Shown here piece by piece: positions 8,342 through 19,099 of a stretch of 64,000 nt of DNA. The DNA lies in assembly GCF_001570485.1 (NCBI RefSeq), contig NZ_BCTA01000069.1, positions 204,518-268,517 on the forward strand. The letters run 5' to 3'. This stretch comes from Mycolicibacterium novocastrense (GTDB taxonomy: Bacteria; Actinomycetota; Actinomycetes; Mycobacteriales; Mycobacteriaceae). Position 1 is the first letter of the stretch. Every line of letters begins with the position of its first letter. The notes beneath the pieces were generated by a model. It searched no databases and was not told the DNA's origin. It saw nothing but the letters and a program-made list of their open reading frames with translations. Both the position numbers and the translations under genes were made by a program.

Positions 8342-9952
8342 GTGGCCATGGCAGAACGACCGATCGGGCGAATCAGCGCATTCGTCCGATGGGCCGCGCG
8401 CACTCCGTGGCCGGTGTTCACGCTGGGCATGGTGCAGGCCGACATCATCGGCGCGCTGCTGGTCCTGAGCTTCCTGAGATTCGGCCTGCCGCCCGAGGAC
8501 CGCATCCAGCTGCAGGATCTGCCCGCCTTCAACCTGGCGGTCTTCCTCGGCTTCTTGTTCGTGTCGTTCACGATTGCGGCGTACTGGAGCCTGCGGCTGC
8601 TGATCCCGGTCATGCGCTGGCAGCGCCGCGACATGCTGTTGGGCGACCGGGACCCGGCCGACACCGAGGTGGCACGCACCCGCGCGTTGAAGATGCCGTT
8701 CTACCGGTCGGTGATCAACGTCGCGAACTGGATCCTGGGATCGGTGGTGTTCATCGTCGCGAGCTGGCCGGTGGCCAGCAAGTCGGCGCCGGTGGTGGCC
8801 GTCGCCACGGGGCTGGGCGCCACCGCGACCGCGATCATCGGCTACCTGCAGTCCGAACGGGTGCTGCGGCCGGTCGCGGTCGCCGCCCTGCGCGGCGGCG
8901 TGCCGGAGAACTTCCGCGCGCCGGGCGTCATCGCGCGTCAGGTGATGACGTGGGTGCTGTCCACCGCGGTCCCGATCATCGCGATCGTGCTGGCCGTGGT
9001 CGCCAGCAAGTTCGAGATCCTCACCGCTCCCGCCGACCGGCTGACCACCCCGATCCTGATCCTGTCGATCTCCGCGCTGGTGGTGGGCCTGGCGGGCACC
9101 GTGCTGGTGGCGATGTCGATCGCCGACCCCCTGCGCCAGCTGCGCTGGGCGCTCGGCGAGGTGCAGCGGGGCAACTACAACGCCCACATGCAGATCTACG
9201 ACGCCAGCGAGCTGGGCCTGCTGCAGGCCGGCTTCAACGACATGGTGCGCGACCTGGCCGAACGGCAGCGCCTGCGCGACCTGTTCGGCCGCTACGTCGG
9301 CGAGGACGTGGCCCGGCGCGCGCTGGAACGCGGCACCGAACTCGGGGGGCAGGAACGCGACGTCGCGGTGCTGTTCGTCGACCTGGTGGGCTCGACGCAA
9401 CTGGCCGCGACCATCCCGGCCGCCGAGGTCGTCAACCTGCTCAACGACTTCTTCCGTGTGGTGGTCGACACGGTGAACCGGCACGGCGGCTTCGTCAACA
9501 AGTTCCAGGGCGATGCGGCGCTGGCCATCTTCGGCGCACCGATCGAGCACCCCGACGCGTGCGGCGGTGCGCTGGCGGCCTCGCGGGAACTGCACGACGA
9601 GCTGATCGAGGTGCTGGGCCAGACGGAGTTCGGTATCGGCGTTTCGGCAGGCCGGGCGATCGCCGGGCACATCGGCGCCCAGGCCCGCTTCGAGTACACC
9701 GTGATCGGCGACCCGGTCAACGAAGCGGCACGGCTGACCGAGCTGGCCAAGCTGGAGGAGGGCCACGTCCTGGCCTCGGCAATCGCGGTCAGCGGGGCTC
9801 TGGACGCCGAAGCGCTGTGCTGGGACGTCGGCGAGATCGTCGAACTGCGGGGCCGCGTCGCCCCGACGCAGTTGGCGCGCCCGCTGAACCTGCTGGCCTC
9901 ACCCGAGCGGGCCGACAGCCAGCCTCAGGTGATGTCCGAAGAATCACGCTGA
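8342..9952 (+). CDS. Membrane class III adenylate cyclase with HAMP domain (Rv3645 homologue)
   Basis: A 536-residue protein making cAMP from ATP. About six membrane helices fill residues 25-255, a HAMP linker follows (around 'IADPLRQLRWALGEV'), and the cyclase domain occupies roughly 345-505. Metal-binding Asp residues are in 'VLFVDLVGST' and 'KFQGDAALAIFG', and the transition-state region is 'GDPVNEAARL'. M. tuberculosis Rv3645 has the same layout and is a main cAMP producer in that species. GTG 8342 is favoured over ATG 8348 because TACGGT lies six bases before it. CRP, the cAMP receptor, is encoded at 33006 in this window. Confidence 0.92.
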   Translation: MAMAERPIGRISAFVRWAARTPWPVFTLGMVQADIIGALLVLSFLRFGLPPEDRIQLQDLPAFNLAVFLGFLFVSFTIAAYWSLRLLIPVMRWQRRDMLLGDRDPADTEVARTRALKMPFYRSVINVANWILGSVVFIVASWPVASKSAPVVAVATGLGATATAIIGYLQSERVLRPVAVAALRGGVPENFRAPGVIARQVMTWVLSTAVPIIAIVLAVVASKFEILTAPADRLTTPILILSISALVVGLAGTVLVAMSIADPLRQLRWALGEVQRGNYNAHMQIYDASELGLLQAGFNDMVRDLAERQRLRDLFGRYVGEDVARRALERGTELGGQERDVAVLFVDLVGSTQLAATIPAAEVVNLLNDFFRVVVDTVNRHGGFVNKFQGDAALAIFGAPIEHPDACGGALAASRELHDELIEVLGQTEFGIGVSAGRAIAGHIGAQARFEYTVIGDPVNEAARLTELAKLEEGHVLASAIAVSGALDAEALCWDVGEIVELRGRVAPTQLARPLNLLASPERADSQPQVMSEESR

Positions 9953-9972
9953 GCGGATCCGTCCGCCACGCC

Positions 9973-12780
<2,808 letters not shown>

Positions 12781-12915
12781 CTTTTACTTACGCTCCACTT
12801 CTTCGGTCGCCTACAGCGCAGAATTCCGCATCCGGCGGCGAATCAACCCTGTCGGCAACTGACAATTTCGCACCCCGCGCGAACCGACGCAAACTGACCC
12901 CCCTCGCTGCGGCCC

Positions 12916-13506
12916 TCAGACCCTCGGCCAATCCTGGAACGCCTCCACACTTCCCGGAGGTTCCCCCACGTTCTCTACCAGGCGCGATAGCCGGCGTCGG
13001 CCGCTGATCCGCAGAGCCGGCCGCGACCCGCGGGTACCGATCAACGTCGGGGCGATTCCCACCCGCATCATCGCCGACGCCAGCGGCGAATGCGTGTCCG
13101 GCGCGTGCGGGTCCAGCCCGAGCAGATAGCGGTCGGCTTCGGGTGTGCCCGCGGCCAGCGTCCAGGCCCGAAGCTCGCGCGGCCCGGGCAGCCAGTTCGG
13201 CGGGACGGTCTTCACAGCGCCCCGGGTCCAACCCGCCGCGATCTCGACCAGTCGGACGTCGACCGCCGTGCGCACCAGCGGGGTGTTCTCCTCGGTGCGG
13301 GCGATCTCCGGTTCCAGACCGGCCTCGACGATCATCTCGGCGAGCCCCTCGGCCCGCCACTGACGGTCGACGACGACCGACAGCCGCGCACCCTGCTCGG
13401 CGCCCGAACCCACCAGGACCACCTGGCCAGGTCCGGCGAGCAGCCCGGTGAGGTCGGCCACCGCGGGGGGCACCGACTCCGCCGAGAAGAACGACAGCTG
13501 GCTCAC
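12916..13506 (-). CDS. Conserved mycobacterial protein of unknown function (Rv3647c homologue)
   Basis: A 196-residue soluble protein of unknown function, corresponding to Rv3647c by position and size (192 residues there). It starts 'VSQLSFFSAES', has one Gly-rich strand-loop ('GPGQVVLVGSGAEQGARL') and a central 'GAVKTVPPNW' segment, and lacks membrane helices or recognisable catalytic motifs. On this strand TACTGT (13513-13518) lies six bases before the GTG, a leaderless arrangement that supports this start. A second open frame on the same strand (12788-13360) is a shadow. It lies between topA and cspA, all on the minus strand, 135 bases from topA. Confidence 0.8.
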   Translation of the reverse strand: MSQLSFFSAESVPPAVADLTGLLAGPGQVVLVGSGAEQGARLSVVVDRQWRAEGLAEMIVEAGLEPEIARTEENTPLVRTAVDVRLVEIAAGWTRGAVKTVPPNWLPGPRELRAWTLAAGTPEADRYLLGLDPHAPDTHSPLASAMMRVGIAPTLIGTRGSRPALRISGRRRLSRLVENVGEPPGSVEAFQDWPRV

Positions 13507-13572
13507 AAATCGACAGTAGGCCAGATATCGGCCTCAGCCGTGGCGGCCGTGCCGTAGCGCGCCGGAATAGCG

Positions 13573-13613
13573 AACACCCCGCGGCGGCCGGTTCTCGACG
13601 CTCGCGGGGTGTT
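13573..13613 (-). terminator. Hairpin terminator after cspA
   Basis: An 11-bp perfect inverted repeat, AACACCCCGCG (13573-13583) with CGCGGGGTGTT (13603-13613), begins 23 bases past the cspA stop. There is no U-tract, as is common for mycobacterial hairpin terminators. Confidence 0.7.
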
Positions 13614-13636
13614 GCCTTTCGATCGTGCTGGTCGCG

Positions 13637-13840
13637 CTAGACGGCCCGAACACCGGTGGCCTGCGGCCCCTTGGGGCTCTGGCCAACCTCGAACTCGACC
13701 TTCTGGTTCTCCTCCAGGGTGCGGAAGCCGCTGCCCTGAATCTCCGTGTAGTGGACAAAAACGTCAGCGGAGCCGTCCTCCGGGGCGATGAAGCCGAAGC
13801 CCTTCTCCGCGTTGAACCACTTCACAGTTCCCTGTGGCAT
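13637..13840 (-). CDS. cspA: Major cold-shock protein, CspA family
   Basis: A 67-residue single-stranded nucleic-acid chaperone. Both RNA-binding motifs are intact: 'KWFNAEKGFGFI' (RNP1) and 'DVFVHYTEI' (RNP2). Length equals M. tuberculosis CspA (Rv3648c). The ATG at 13838-13840 is preceded by 'acagga', a good ribosome binding site; longer in-frame extensions would read through the 5' leader and are rejected. The leader upstream is long (about 150-200 bases) and contains an 11-bp inverted repeat at 13956-13992, which would allow RNA-structure control as in other csp genes. Confidence 0.95.
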   Translation of the reverse strand: MPQGTVKWFNAEKGFGFIAPEDGSADVFVHYTEIQGSGFRTLEENQKVEFEVGQSPKGPQATGVRAV

Positions 13841-13955
13841 TTCCTGTTGTTTCCTTCTCTTTTTCACCGGGTGCGGTCCACCGTGTTTCGGTACACCGGG
13901 CCCGTTCCGACCGCTCTCCTTCGTGGAAGCTCGGAACTCAACCCGACCTACAACC

Positions 13956-13992
13956 CTCGCAGGAACCGCGATCGCAACGTCGTTCCTGCGAG
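13956..13992 (-). promoter_or_regulatory. Inverted repeat in the cspA leader/promoter region
   Basis: CTCGCAGGAAC (13956-13966) pairs perfectly with GTTCCTGCGAG (13982-13992) across a 15-base loop that itself contains GCGATCGC. It lies 116-152 bases upstream of the cspA start and could be a leader RNA hairpin or an operator. The helicase gene starts 126 bases away in the other direction. Confidence 0.55.
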
Positions 13993-14117
13993 TGCTGATA
14001 CACGAACACAGAAGCTGCGACCGCGATAAGTCAATCACGTTCATGGCTGCGGCGACAGTCTCGGCGTTTCAAATGGGGAACAATTCGCCTGACGGGGTGT
14101 ACCGGGAAGGATGATCG

Positions 14118-16445
14118 ATGGCTGATTTCGGCCGCGAGCTGCTCGCGTGCGCGGTCGAAGGCACGGTCGCCGGTGGCCCGAATCCGCTGCGCCACGTGGC
14201 CGATATTCCACCGCGGCGGGGCCGCCCGATGAGATGGCCGTGCTGGGCCGATCCAGATGTGGTGCGAGCGTTCGTTGATCGGGGGATCGAGGCCCCGTGG
14301 TCACATCAACTCGCCGCCGCCGAACTCGCCCACGGTGGGCGCCATGTGGTGCTGTGCACCGGCACGGCGTCAGGCAAGTCGCTTGCCTATCAGTTGCCGA
14401 TATTGACAGACCTGAAGGCGAATCCGCGGTCGCGGGCGCTGTATCTGTCACCGACCAAGGCTCTCGGCCATGACCAACTGCGATCGGCGGTGGCGTTGAC
14501 CGAGGCGCTGGGGCTCTCAGACGTCGCGCCGTGCGCCTACGACGGCGACAGTCACAGCGACGTGCGACGGTTCGCGCGGGAACGGTCGCGCTGGATCTTC
14601 TCCAACCCCGACATGATCCATCTGTCACTGCTGCGCAACCACGCCCGCTGGGCCGTGTTCCTGCGCAACCTGAGATACATCGTCGTCGACGAATGCCATT
14701 ACTATCGCGGCATTTTTGGCTCGAACGTGGCTCTGGTGTTGCGCCGGTTGTTGCGGCTGTGCGCCCGATACTCGCCCGGCGATGGCGTGCCCACCGTGAT
14801 CTTCGCCAGCGCCACGACGGCCTCGCCGGCGCAGACCGCCTCGGAGTTGATCGGCCAAACGGTCGCCGAGGTCACCGAGGACGGGTCGCCGCAGGGCGCC
14901 CGCACCGTGGCGCTGTGGGAGCCTCCGCTGCTCGACGACCTGGTGGGTGAAAACGGGGCTCCGGTAAGGCGTTCGGCGGGAGCCGAAGCGGCCAGCGTGA
15001 TGGCCGATCTGGTCGCCGAGGGTGCCCGGATGCTGACGTTCGTGCGGTCACGGCGAGGTGCCGAGTTGACCGCATTGGGGGCACGTGCCCGATTGGCCGA
15101 AAAGGCACCCGATCTCGCCGATCGGGTGGCTTCGTACCGCGCCGGTTATCTGTCCGAAGACCGCCGCGCGCTCGAACGCGCGCTCGCCGACGGCGACCTG
15201 CGGGGGCTGGCGACAACGAACGCGTTGGAATTGGGAGTCGACATCGCCGGTCTGGACGCCGTTGTGCTCGCCGGGTTTCCGGGCACCGTGACGTCGTTCT
15301 GGCAACAGGCGGGCCGATCGGGGCGGCGGGGCCAAGGCGCGTTGATCGTGTTGATCGCCCGTGACGATCCGCTCGACACCTACCTGGTGCATCACCCGTC
15401 GGCGCTGCTGGACAAGCCGATCGAGCGCGTCGTCATCGATCCGACCAACCCGTATGTGCTTGGCCCCCAACTGCTTTGTGCGGCCGCCGAGCTTCCGCTC
15501 ACCGATGCCGAGGTGAGGATGTGGAACGCCGAGGACGTTGCCGGCGCGCTCGTCGACGACGGACTGCTGCGGCGACGGGCCAACGGGTACTTCCCCACCC
15601 CCGGCATGGATCCGCATCCGGCTGTGGACATCCGGGGATCGTCCGGCGGTCAGATCGCGATCCTGGAGGCCGGCACGGGACGGATGCTCGGCAGCACCGG
15701 GGCGGGCCAGGCGCCGGCTTCGGTCCACCCGGGAGCGGTGTATCTGCACCAGGGCGAGACCTATGTCGTCGACTCACTCGACTTCGAAGACGGCGTGGCT
15801 TTCGTGCACGCCGACGATCCTGGTTACACCACCTCGGCCCGCGAGATCACCGACATCTCGGTCACCGGACACGGTGAGCGAAAGATGTTCGGCCCGGTCA
15901 CCGTTGGGCTCGTCCCGGTATCGGTGAGCAATACGGTGACCGGTTATCTGCGCAGGCGCCTGACGGGCGAGGTGATCGACTTCGTCGAACTCGAGATGCC
16001 CACCCGCACACTGGAGACGACGGCCGTGATGTGCACGGTCACGCCAGAGGCGTTACAGCACAACGGCATCGATTTGCTGCGGGTCCCCGGTGCGCTTCAT
16101 GCCGCAGAACACGCCGCGATCGGGCTGCTGCCGTTGGTCGCCAGCTGCGATCGTGGCGACATCGGCGGTGTGTCGACGGCGGTCGGACCCGTGCAGGGGC
16201 TGCCGACGATCTTCGTCTACGACGGCTACCCCGGCGGGGCGGGTTTCGCCGACCGCGGCTTTCACCGTCTCACCACGTGGTGGGCCGCTACCGCAGACGC
16301 GATCGAGGCGTGCGAATGTCCCGCGGGCTGCCCGTCGTGCGTGCAGTCGCCCAAGTGCGGCAACGGGAACGACCCGCTGGACAAGGAGGGTGCGGTGCGG
16401 GTGCTTCGGCTGGTGCTGCGCGAGATATCCGAACGCTCCGGGTGA
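14118..16445 (+). CDS. DEAD/DEAH-box helicase with C-terminal DUF1998 cysteine cluster (MrfA/Hrq1-like, Rv3649 homologue)
   Basis: A 775-residue superfamily 2 helicase. Motif I is 'GTASGKS', motif II 'DECH', motif III 'SATTAS', and motif VI 'QQAGRSGRRG'. The C-terminal 100 residues form the DUF1998 region with the four-Cys signature 'CECPAGCPSCVQSPKCG', which binds zinc in the MrfA/Hrq1 repair helicases. A DNA-repair role (for example mitomycin-type damage) follows from that family, not from this sequence alone. Start ATG 14118 has 'gggaagga' just upstream; an overlapping ATG at 14112 is out of frame. Orthologue of Rv3649, divergent from cspA. Confidence 0.9.
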   Translation: MADFGRELLACAVEGTVAGGPNPLRHVADIPPRRGRPMRWPCWADPDVVRAFVDRGIEAPWSHQLAAAELAHGGRHVVLCTGTASGKSLAYQLPILTDLKANPRSRALYLSPTKALGHDQLRSAVALTEALGLSDVAPCAYDGDSHSDVRRFARERSRWIFSNPDMIHLSLLRNHARWAVFLRNLRYIVVDECHYYRGIFGSNVALVLRRLLRLCARYSPGDGVPTVIFASATTASPAQTASELIGQTVAEVTEDGSPQGARTVALWEPPLLDDLVGENGAPVRRSAGAEAASVMADLVAEGARMLTFVRSRRGAELTALGARARLAEKAPDLADRVASYRAGYLSEDRRALERALADGDLRGLATTNALELGVDIAGLDAVVLAGFPGTVTSFWQQAGRSGRRGQGALIVLIARDDPLDTYLVHHPSALLDKPIERVVIDPTNPYVLGPQLLCAAAELPLTDAEVRMWNAEDVAGALVDDGLLRRRANGYFPTPGMDPHPAVDIRGSSGGQIAILEAGTGRMLGSTGAGQAPASVHPGAVYLHQGETYVVDSLDFEDGVAFVHADDPGYTTSAREITDISVTGHGERKMFGPVTVGLVPVSVSNTVTGYLRRRLTGEVIDFVELEMPTRTLETTAVMCTVTPEALQHNGIDLLRVPGALHAAEHAAIGLLPLVASCDRGDIGGVSTAVGPVQGLPTIFVYDGYPGGAGFADRGFHRLTTWWAATADAIEACECPAGCPSCVQSPKCGNGNDPLDKEGAVRVLRLVLREISERSG

Positions 16446-16599
16446 GGGTCGTGGACCTGGACGATCGACCCCTCGACGATCGCCCGGCAATCTTCTGCGA
16501 CCGGACCCTCGGGGCCCGATGCTGAGGAAAGCTACCGCCTCCGGTGAGGCCGTCGCAACCGTTGTCCCCAGCACACGCGATCGCGGCTACGCGCGCCGG

Positions 16600-16605
16600 T
16601 AGGGT
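16600..16605 (+). promoter_or_regulatory. -10 box for a leaderless Rv3651-like transcript
   Basis: TAGGGT followed by AGCCCC and then ATG 16612: a TAnnnT box six bases before the start codon. Confidence 0.6.
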
Positions 16606-16611
16606 AGCCCC

Positions 16612-17637
16612 ATGACCCACGACTGGCTGCTCGTGGAGACGCTGGGCAGCGAGCCCGCGGTGGTCGCGCAGGGCCGTCGAACACAGAATTTGATCCCGAT
16701 CGGTGCATTCCTGCGGCGGAATCCGCATCTGATGGCGGTCCAGACCGCGATCGGCGAGACGGTGCGCGCGCGTCAGGGCTTGAGCAGCATCACCCCGAAG
16801 AACGACCGTGTCATCCGCACCGAGGTCGTGCAGATGACCGACGGCCGGATCCACGGCGTACACGTCTGGATCGGGCCGCCCGACATGGAACCGCCGGAGC
16901 GGCCGGTGCCCGGACCGCTGGTTTGGGACCTCGAGACCGGCATCGCCACGGCGACCCCGGAATCGCTGGCCAACAGCGGGTGGGAAGCGCCTCAGGAACC
17001 GACCCAGAACCGCACGTTCGCCGACGATCTGCCGATGCGTGAGCTCAACCCCAGCGAAGCCAAGGTGTTGACCATGGCGATCAAACGCGAGCCGGGCACC
17101 GCCTTCTGCAGCACCTGGGACGTCACCGACCACCGTGGCGAAGCGATCAGCGTCGGCTTCGTGACGCGGACGCTACTGGAATCCGACGACGACGGCCCGG
17201 ACCGGCTGCTGTGCCGAGCGATGAACTGGCGCAGCGAACGGGAGCAAGAGGTGCAGCAACAGGATCGCCTCGCCCAGCGAATCCTCAACGGGCTGGCCCA
17301 ACCTGGTGTGCACCGCGCCCTGGTGGACCCGACGAACTGGACCCTGTTGAAGTGGCTCGACGATCCGGCCCCGTTCTTCGACTGGCGGGTGAGCCTGGCC
17401 GGCGAACACGCGGTGCATCCCGACGACCGGGCCGAGATGGAGCGGATGGCCGTCGATTTCAGCACCGGCATCGCGTCCGGTGTGCTACGTATGACCGGCG
17501 TCGGTGGCCAGGAGTGGGAGCCGGTGCATGTGACGGTCAACCGCGTCGAACTCGACGACGACGTGTATGCCGCGCTCGCAACGCTGCGCCGCCCCAACGC
17601 CACCGAGATCGCCGAGGCCGGCCGACCCACTCCCTAG
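16612..17637 (+). CDS. Tandem PAS/GAF-like protein (Rv3651 homologue)
   Basis: A 341-residue soluble protein matching M. tuberculosis Rv3651 by order and length; that protein has a PAS-like sensory architecture and no known reaction. The N-terminal domain (about 1-100, 'MTHDWLLVETLG') is the Rv3651-type PAS-like domain, the middle (110-230) a second sensory domain with 'AFCSTWDVTDH', and the C-terminal part (235-341) a third alpha/beta segment with 'FFDWRVSLAGEH'. No kinase, cyclase or DNA-binding domain is fused, so it probably signals by protein contact. Leaderless ATG (see the TAGGGT box). Its stop shares a CTAG with the convergent pilus operon. Confidence 0.8.
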   Translation: MTHDWLLVETLGSEPAVVAQGRRTQNLIPIGAFLRRNPHLMAVQTAIGETVRARQGLSSITPKNDRVIRTEVVQMTDGRIHGVHVWIGPPDMEPPERPVPGPLVWDLETGIATATPESLANSGWEAPQEPTQNRTFADDLPMRELNPSEAKVLTMAIKREPGTAFCSTWDVTDHRGEAISVGFVTRTLLESDDDGPDRLLCRAMNWRSEREQEVQQQDRLAQRILNGLAQPGVHRALVDPTNWTLLKWLDDPAPFFDWRVSLAGEHAVHPDDRAEMERMAVDFSTGIASGVLRMTGVGGQEWEPVHVTVNRVELDDDVYAALATLRRPNATEIAEAGRPTP

Positions 17638-17987
17638 GTGTTGACATCGGCTGGGCCCGCGCGGGCCACTGCACGCGCGGCGCCCACACCGAAGCGACCT
17701 AGTGTGACCGGAACCTCAACGGCGACAACGATATCCAGATCGTCGACTTCGCACGCCGCCATCTCGGCCCGCATGGCATCGGCGACCGCGGCCGCCCACG
17801 GGCAAGCTTGGCCACCGCCGGCGGCAACCCGGTGGGCGGCGGCCAACGCGCCCAGATCTGCGGCCGCCTGTGCGCGGTGTCGCGCGGTCACCACCACACC
17901 CAGGTAAGCGGCGCCGACGGTGACTGCCACCACGATCGCGATCATCGCGGCGGCGATCGGGGTGGCCGAACCCTGTTCAGCCCGAAC
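17634..17987 (-). CDS. TadE-like pilus/secretion protein (Rv3654c homologue); start codon unclear
   Basis: About 117 residues. After 'VRAEQGSATP' comes one hydrophobic segment ('IAAAMIAIVVAVTVGAAYLGV') and 'RHRAQAAADLGALAAA', the pattern of TadE/TadG minor pilins and of Rv3654c. The expected initiation site at 17985-17987 is GTT, not GTG; the first canonical in-frame start is ATG 17945, inside the hydrophobic segment, and the frame otherwise opens at GTG 18296 within the previous gene. The coordinates given start at the GTT and are approximate. It overlaps the upstream TadE-like gene by about 11 bases. In M. tuberculosis Rv3654c has been reported as a secreted protein acting on macrophage apoptosis. 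Confidence 0.65.
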   Translation of the reverse strand, partial: VRAEQGSATPIAAAMIAIVVAVTVGAAYLGVVVTARHRAQAAADLGALAAAHRVAAGGGQACPWAAAVADAMRAEMAACEVDDLDIVVAVEVPVTLGRFGVGAARAVARAGPADVNT

Positions 17988-18303
17988 CCGGTTCCACCGC
18001 CGCCACCGCCCGCGCCTCGATTCTGAACCCGGGCAGTATCGGCGACTGCGCGCTGACGGTGGAGACGATGAACTGTCCGTCGCGGCGGGTGACGACGGTG
18101 GCTCCCTCGGGTGCGAGGTCGCGTGCGGTAGCGCCACCGTCGTGGCCGCGGGCGGCAAGGCGTGCGGCCTCGCGCGCGGCGTCGACGCACCGGATGTGCA
18201 TCGATACCGCCGTGAGCCCGCCCAGACACACAACGAGGACCGCGACCAGCGCCGCCACCGCGAACGCCGCTTCGACCGTGGCGCCGCCGCGCTCACCGGT
18301 TAG
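17977..18303 (-). CDS. TadE-like pilus protein (Rv3655c homologue); start codon unclear
   Basis: About 108 residues: a short basic leader 'LTGERGG', the prepilin-type signature G-ATVEAAF with Glu at +4/+5, a membrane segment 'AVAALVAVLVVCLGGL', then 'CVDAAREAARLAARG', as in TadE minor pilins. No ATG, GTG or TTG precedes the signature in this frame before the flp gene; the frame passes CTA at 18301-18303. A GTG at 18296 exists but in the neighbouring frame. A one-base insertion after 'gtgagc' would produce a standard 'VSRGGATVEAAF' start, so an indel is one explanation. Coordinates for the 5' end are therefore approximate. Confidence 0.65.
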   Translation of the reverse strand, partial: LTGERGGATVEAAFAVAALVAVLVVCLGGLTAVSMHIRCVDAAREAARLAARGHDGGATARDLAPEGATVVTRRDGQFIVSTVSAQSPILPGFRIEARAVAAVEPGSG

Positions 18304-18500
18304 ACGTTCGTGTTGAGCGCGCGGCTGATGATGTTGGTCAGCGCGCTGACGATCGAGTCGCCGGTGACGACCGTGTAGAGGATCGCGCCGAACGCCGCGG
18401 CCGCGATCGTGCCGATCGCATACTCGACCGTCGACATTCCGTCGTCGGCCGCCACCAGCATCGCCAGCCGCGTATTGAGCGCTCGAATCCTGTTGCCCAT
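18300..18500 (-). CDS. Flp-family pilin (DUF4244, Rv3656c homologue)
   Basis: A 66-residue class III (Flp/Tad) prepilin. The leader 'MGNRIRALNTRLAMLVAADDG' is cut here as 21 residues ending in the DDG cleavage site; the mature part begins 'MSTVEYAIG' with the invariant Glu at +5, followed by a hydrophobic helix to about residue 45. ATG 18500 has 'aaaggtgagg' directly upstream, a strong ribosome binding site. It is the presumptive major pilin of the operon and sits between the platform gene tadC and the tadE-like genes. No prepilin peptidase gene is in the window. Confidence 0.88.
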   Translation of the reverse strand: MGNRIRALNTRLAMLVAADDGMSTVEYAIGTIAAAAFGAILYTVVTGDSIVSALTNIISRALNTNV

Positions 18501-18529
18501 CCTCACCTTTTCTCCCCACTCGTTGTCCT

Positions 18530-19099
18530 TCACAAAATCCCCGACTGCAGCACGTCTCCGGCCAACCCCGCGACGACCGGGACGATGCCCAGGCAGAAGA
18601 ACGCCGGCAGGTAGCAGACCCCCAGCGGGGCCGCGATCAAGACGGAGGCACGTTCGGCGGCGGCGCGCGCGGTGTCGGCCGCGTCGTCGCGCGACCGGGT
18701 TGCCAGCGCGCTGACCCCTTGCGCGAGTGCGGTTCCCGAGGAAGCCGACCGTCGCGCCAGCCGCAACAATGCGTCGAGGCTGCGGTCGCCGTCGGGTGCA
18801 TCGGCCCACGCGGTCGCCGGGTCGGCGCCCAGCGCAAGCAGATCCGCCGCGCGGGCCAATACCCGAGCCACCGTCGGCGGTGCGCAGGGCGCGGCGGCTG
18901 CGGCGGCCCCGGCCACCGCCATTCCCGATTGAAGACAGGCGGCCAGCACGTCGAGCGCCGAGGCCAACGCCAACGGATCATCGACCCGGACTTTGTGGTG
19001 CTCCTTGGGATTCGGGCTGTGAGTGCCCCGGACACGGGCGCGGCCATCGGTGCCTCCGATCAGCGCAGCGATCGCGAGTAGCAGGGCGGCCAGTGTCAT
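18530..19099 (-). CDS. Type II secretion F / TadC-like inner-membrane platform protein (Rv3657c homologue)
   Basis: A 189-residue membrane protein with an N-terminal helix ('MTLAALLLAIAALIGG'), an amphipathic Ala-rich T2SS-F core ('CLQSGMAVAGAAAAA' then 'SASSGTALAQGVSAL') and C-terminal helices 'VLIAAPLGVCYLPAFFCLG' and 'GLAGDVL'. It matches Rv3657c in size (191). It would form the pilus assembly platform with the TadB-like protein. ATG 19099 overlaps the tadB stop by 4 bases, which fixes the start. 29 bases separate it from flp. Confidence 0.82.
   Translation of the reverse strand: MTLAALLLAIAALIGGTDGRARVRGTHSPNPKEHHKVRVDDPLALASALDVLAACLQSGMAVAGAAAAAAPCAPPTVARVLARAADLLALGADPATAWADAPDGDRSLDALLRLARRSASSGTALAQGVSALATRSRDDAADTARAAAERASVLIAAPLGVCYLPAFFCLGIVPVVAGLAGDVLQSGIL

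Noticed and set aside
7051..8679. A longer N-terminus for HolB up to 8679
   Set aside because: The added 140 residues are antisense to the cyclase and lack clamp-loader resemblance; ATG 8259 starts the conserved fold.
12788..13360. A 190-codon minus-strand frame overlapping the Rv3647c-like gene
   Set aside because: It is an Arg/Gly-rich shadow, whereas the alternate frame has a leaderless promoter and matches the Rv3647c size.
17977..17987. Programmed +1 frameshift joining the two TadE-like genes at GGC-TGA
   Set aside because: There is no slippery sequence or internal Shine-Dalgarno as in prfB, and the same explanation would need a different (-1) shift for the preceding pair.
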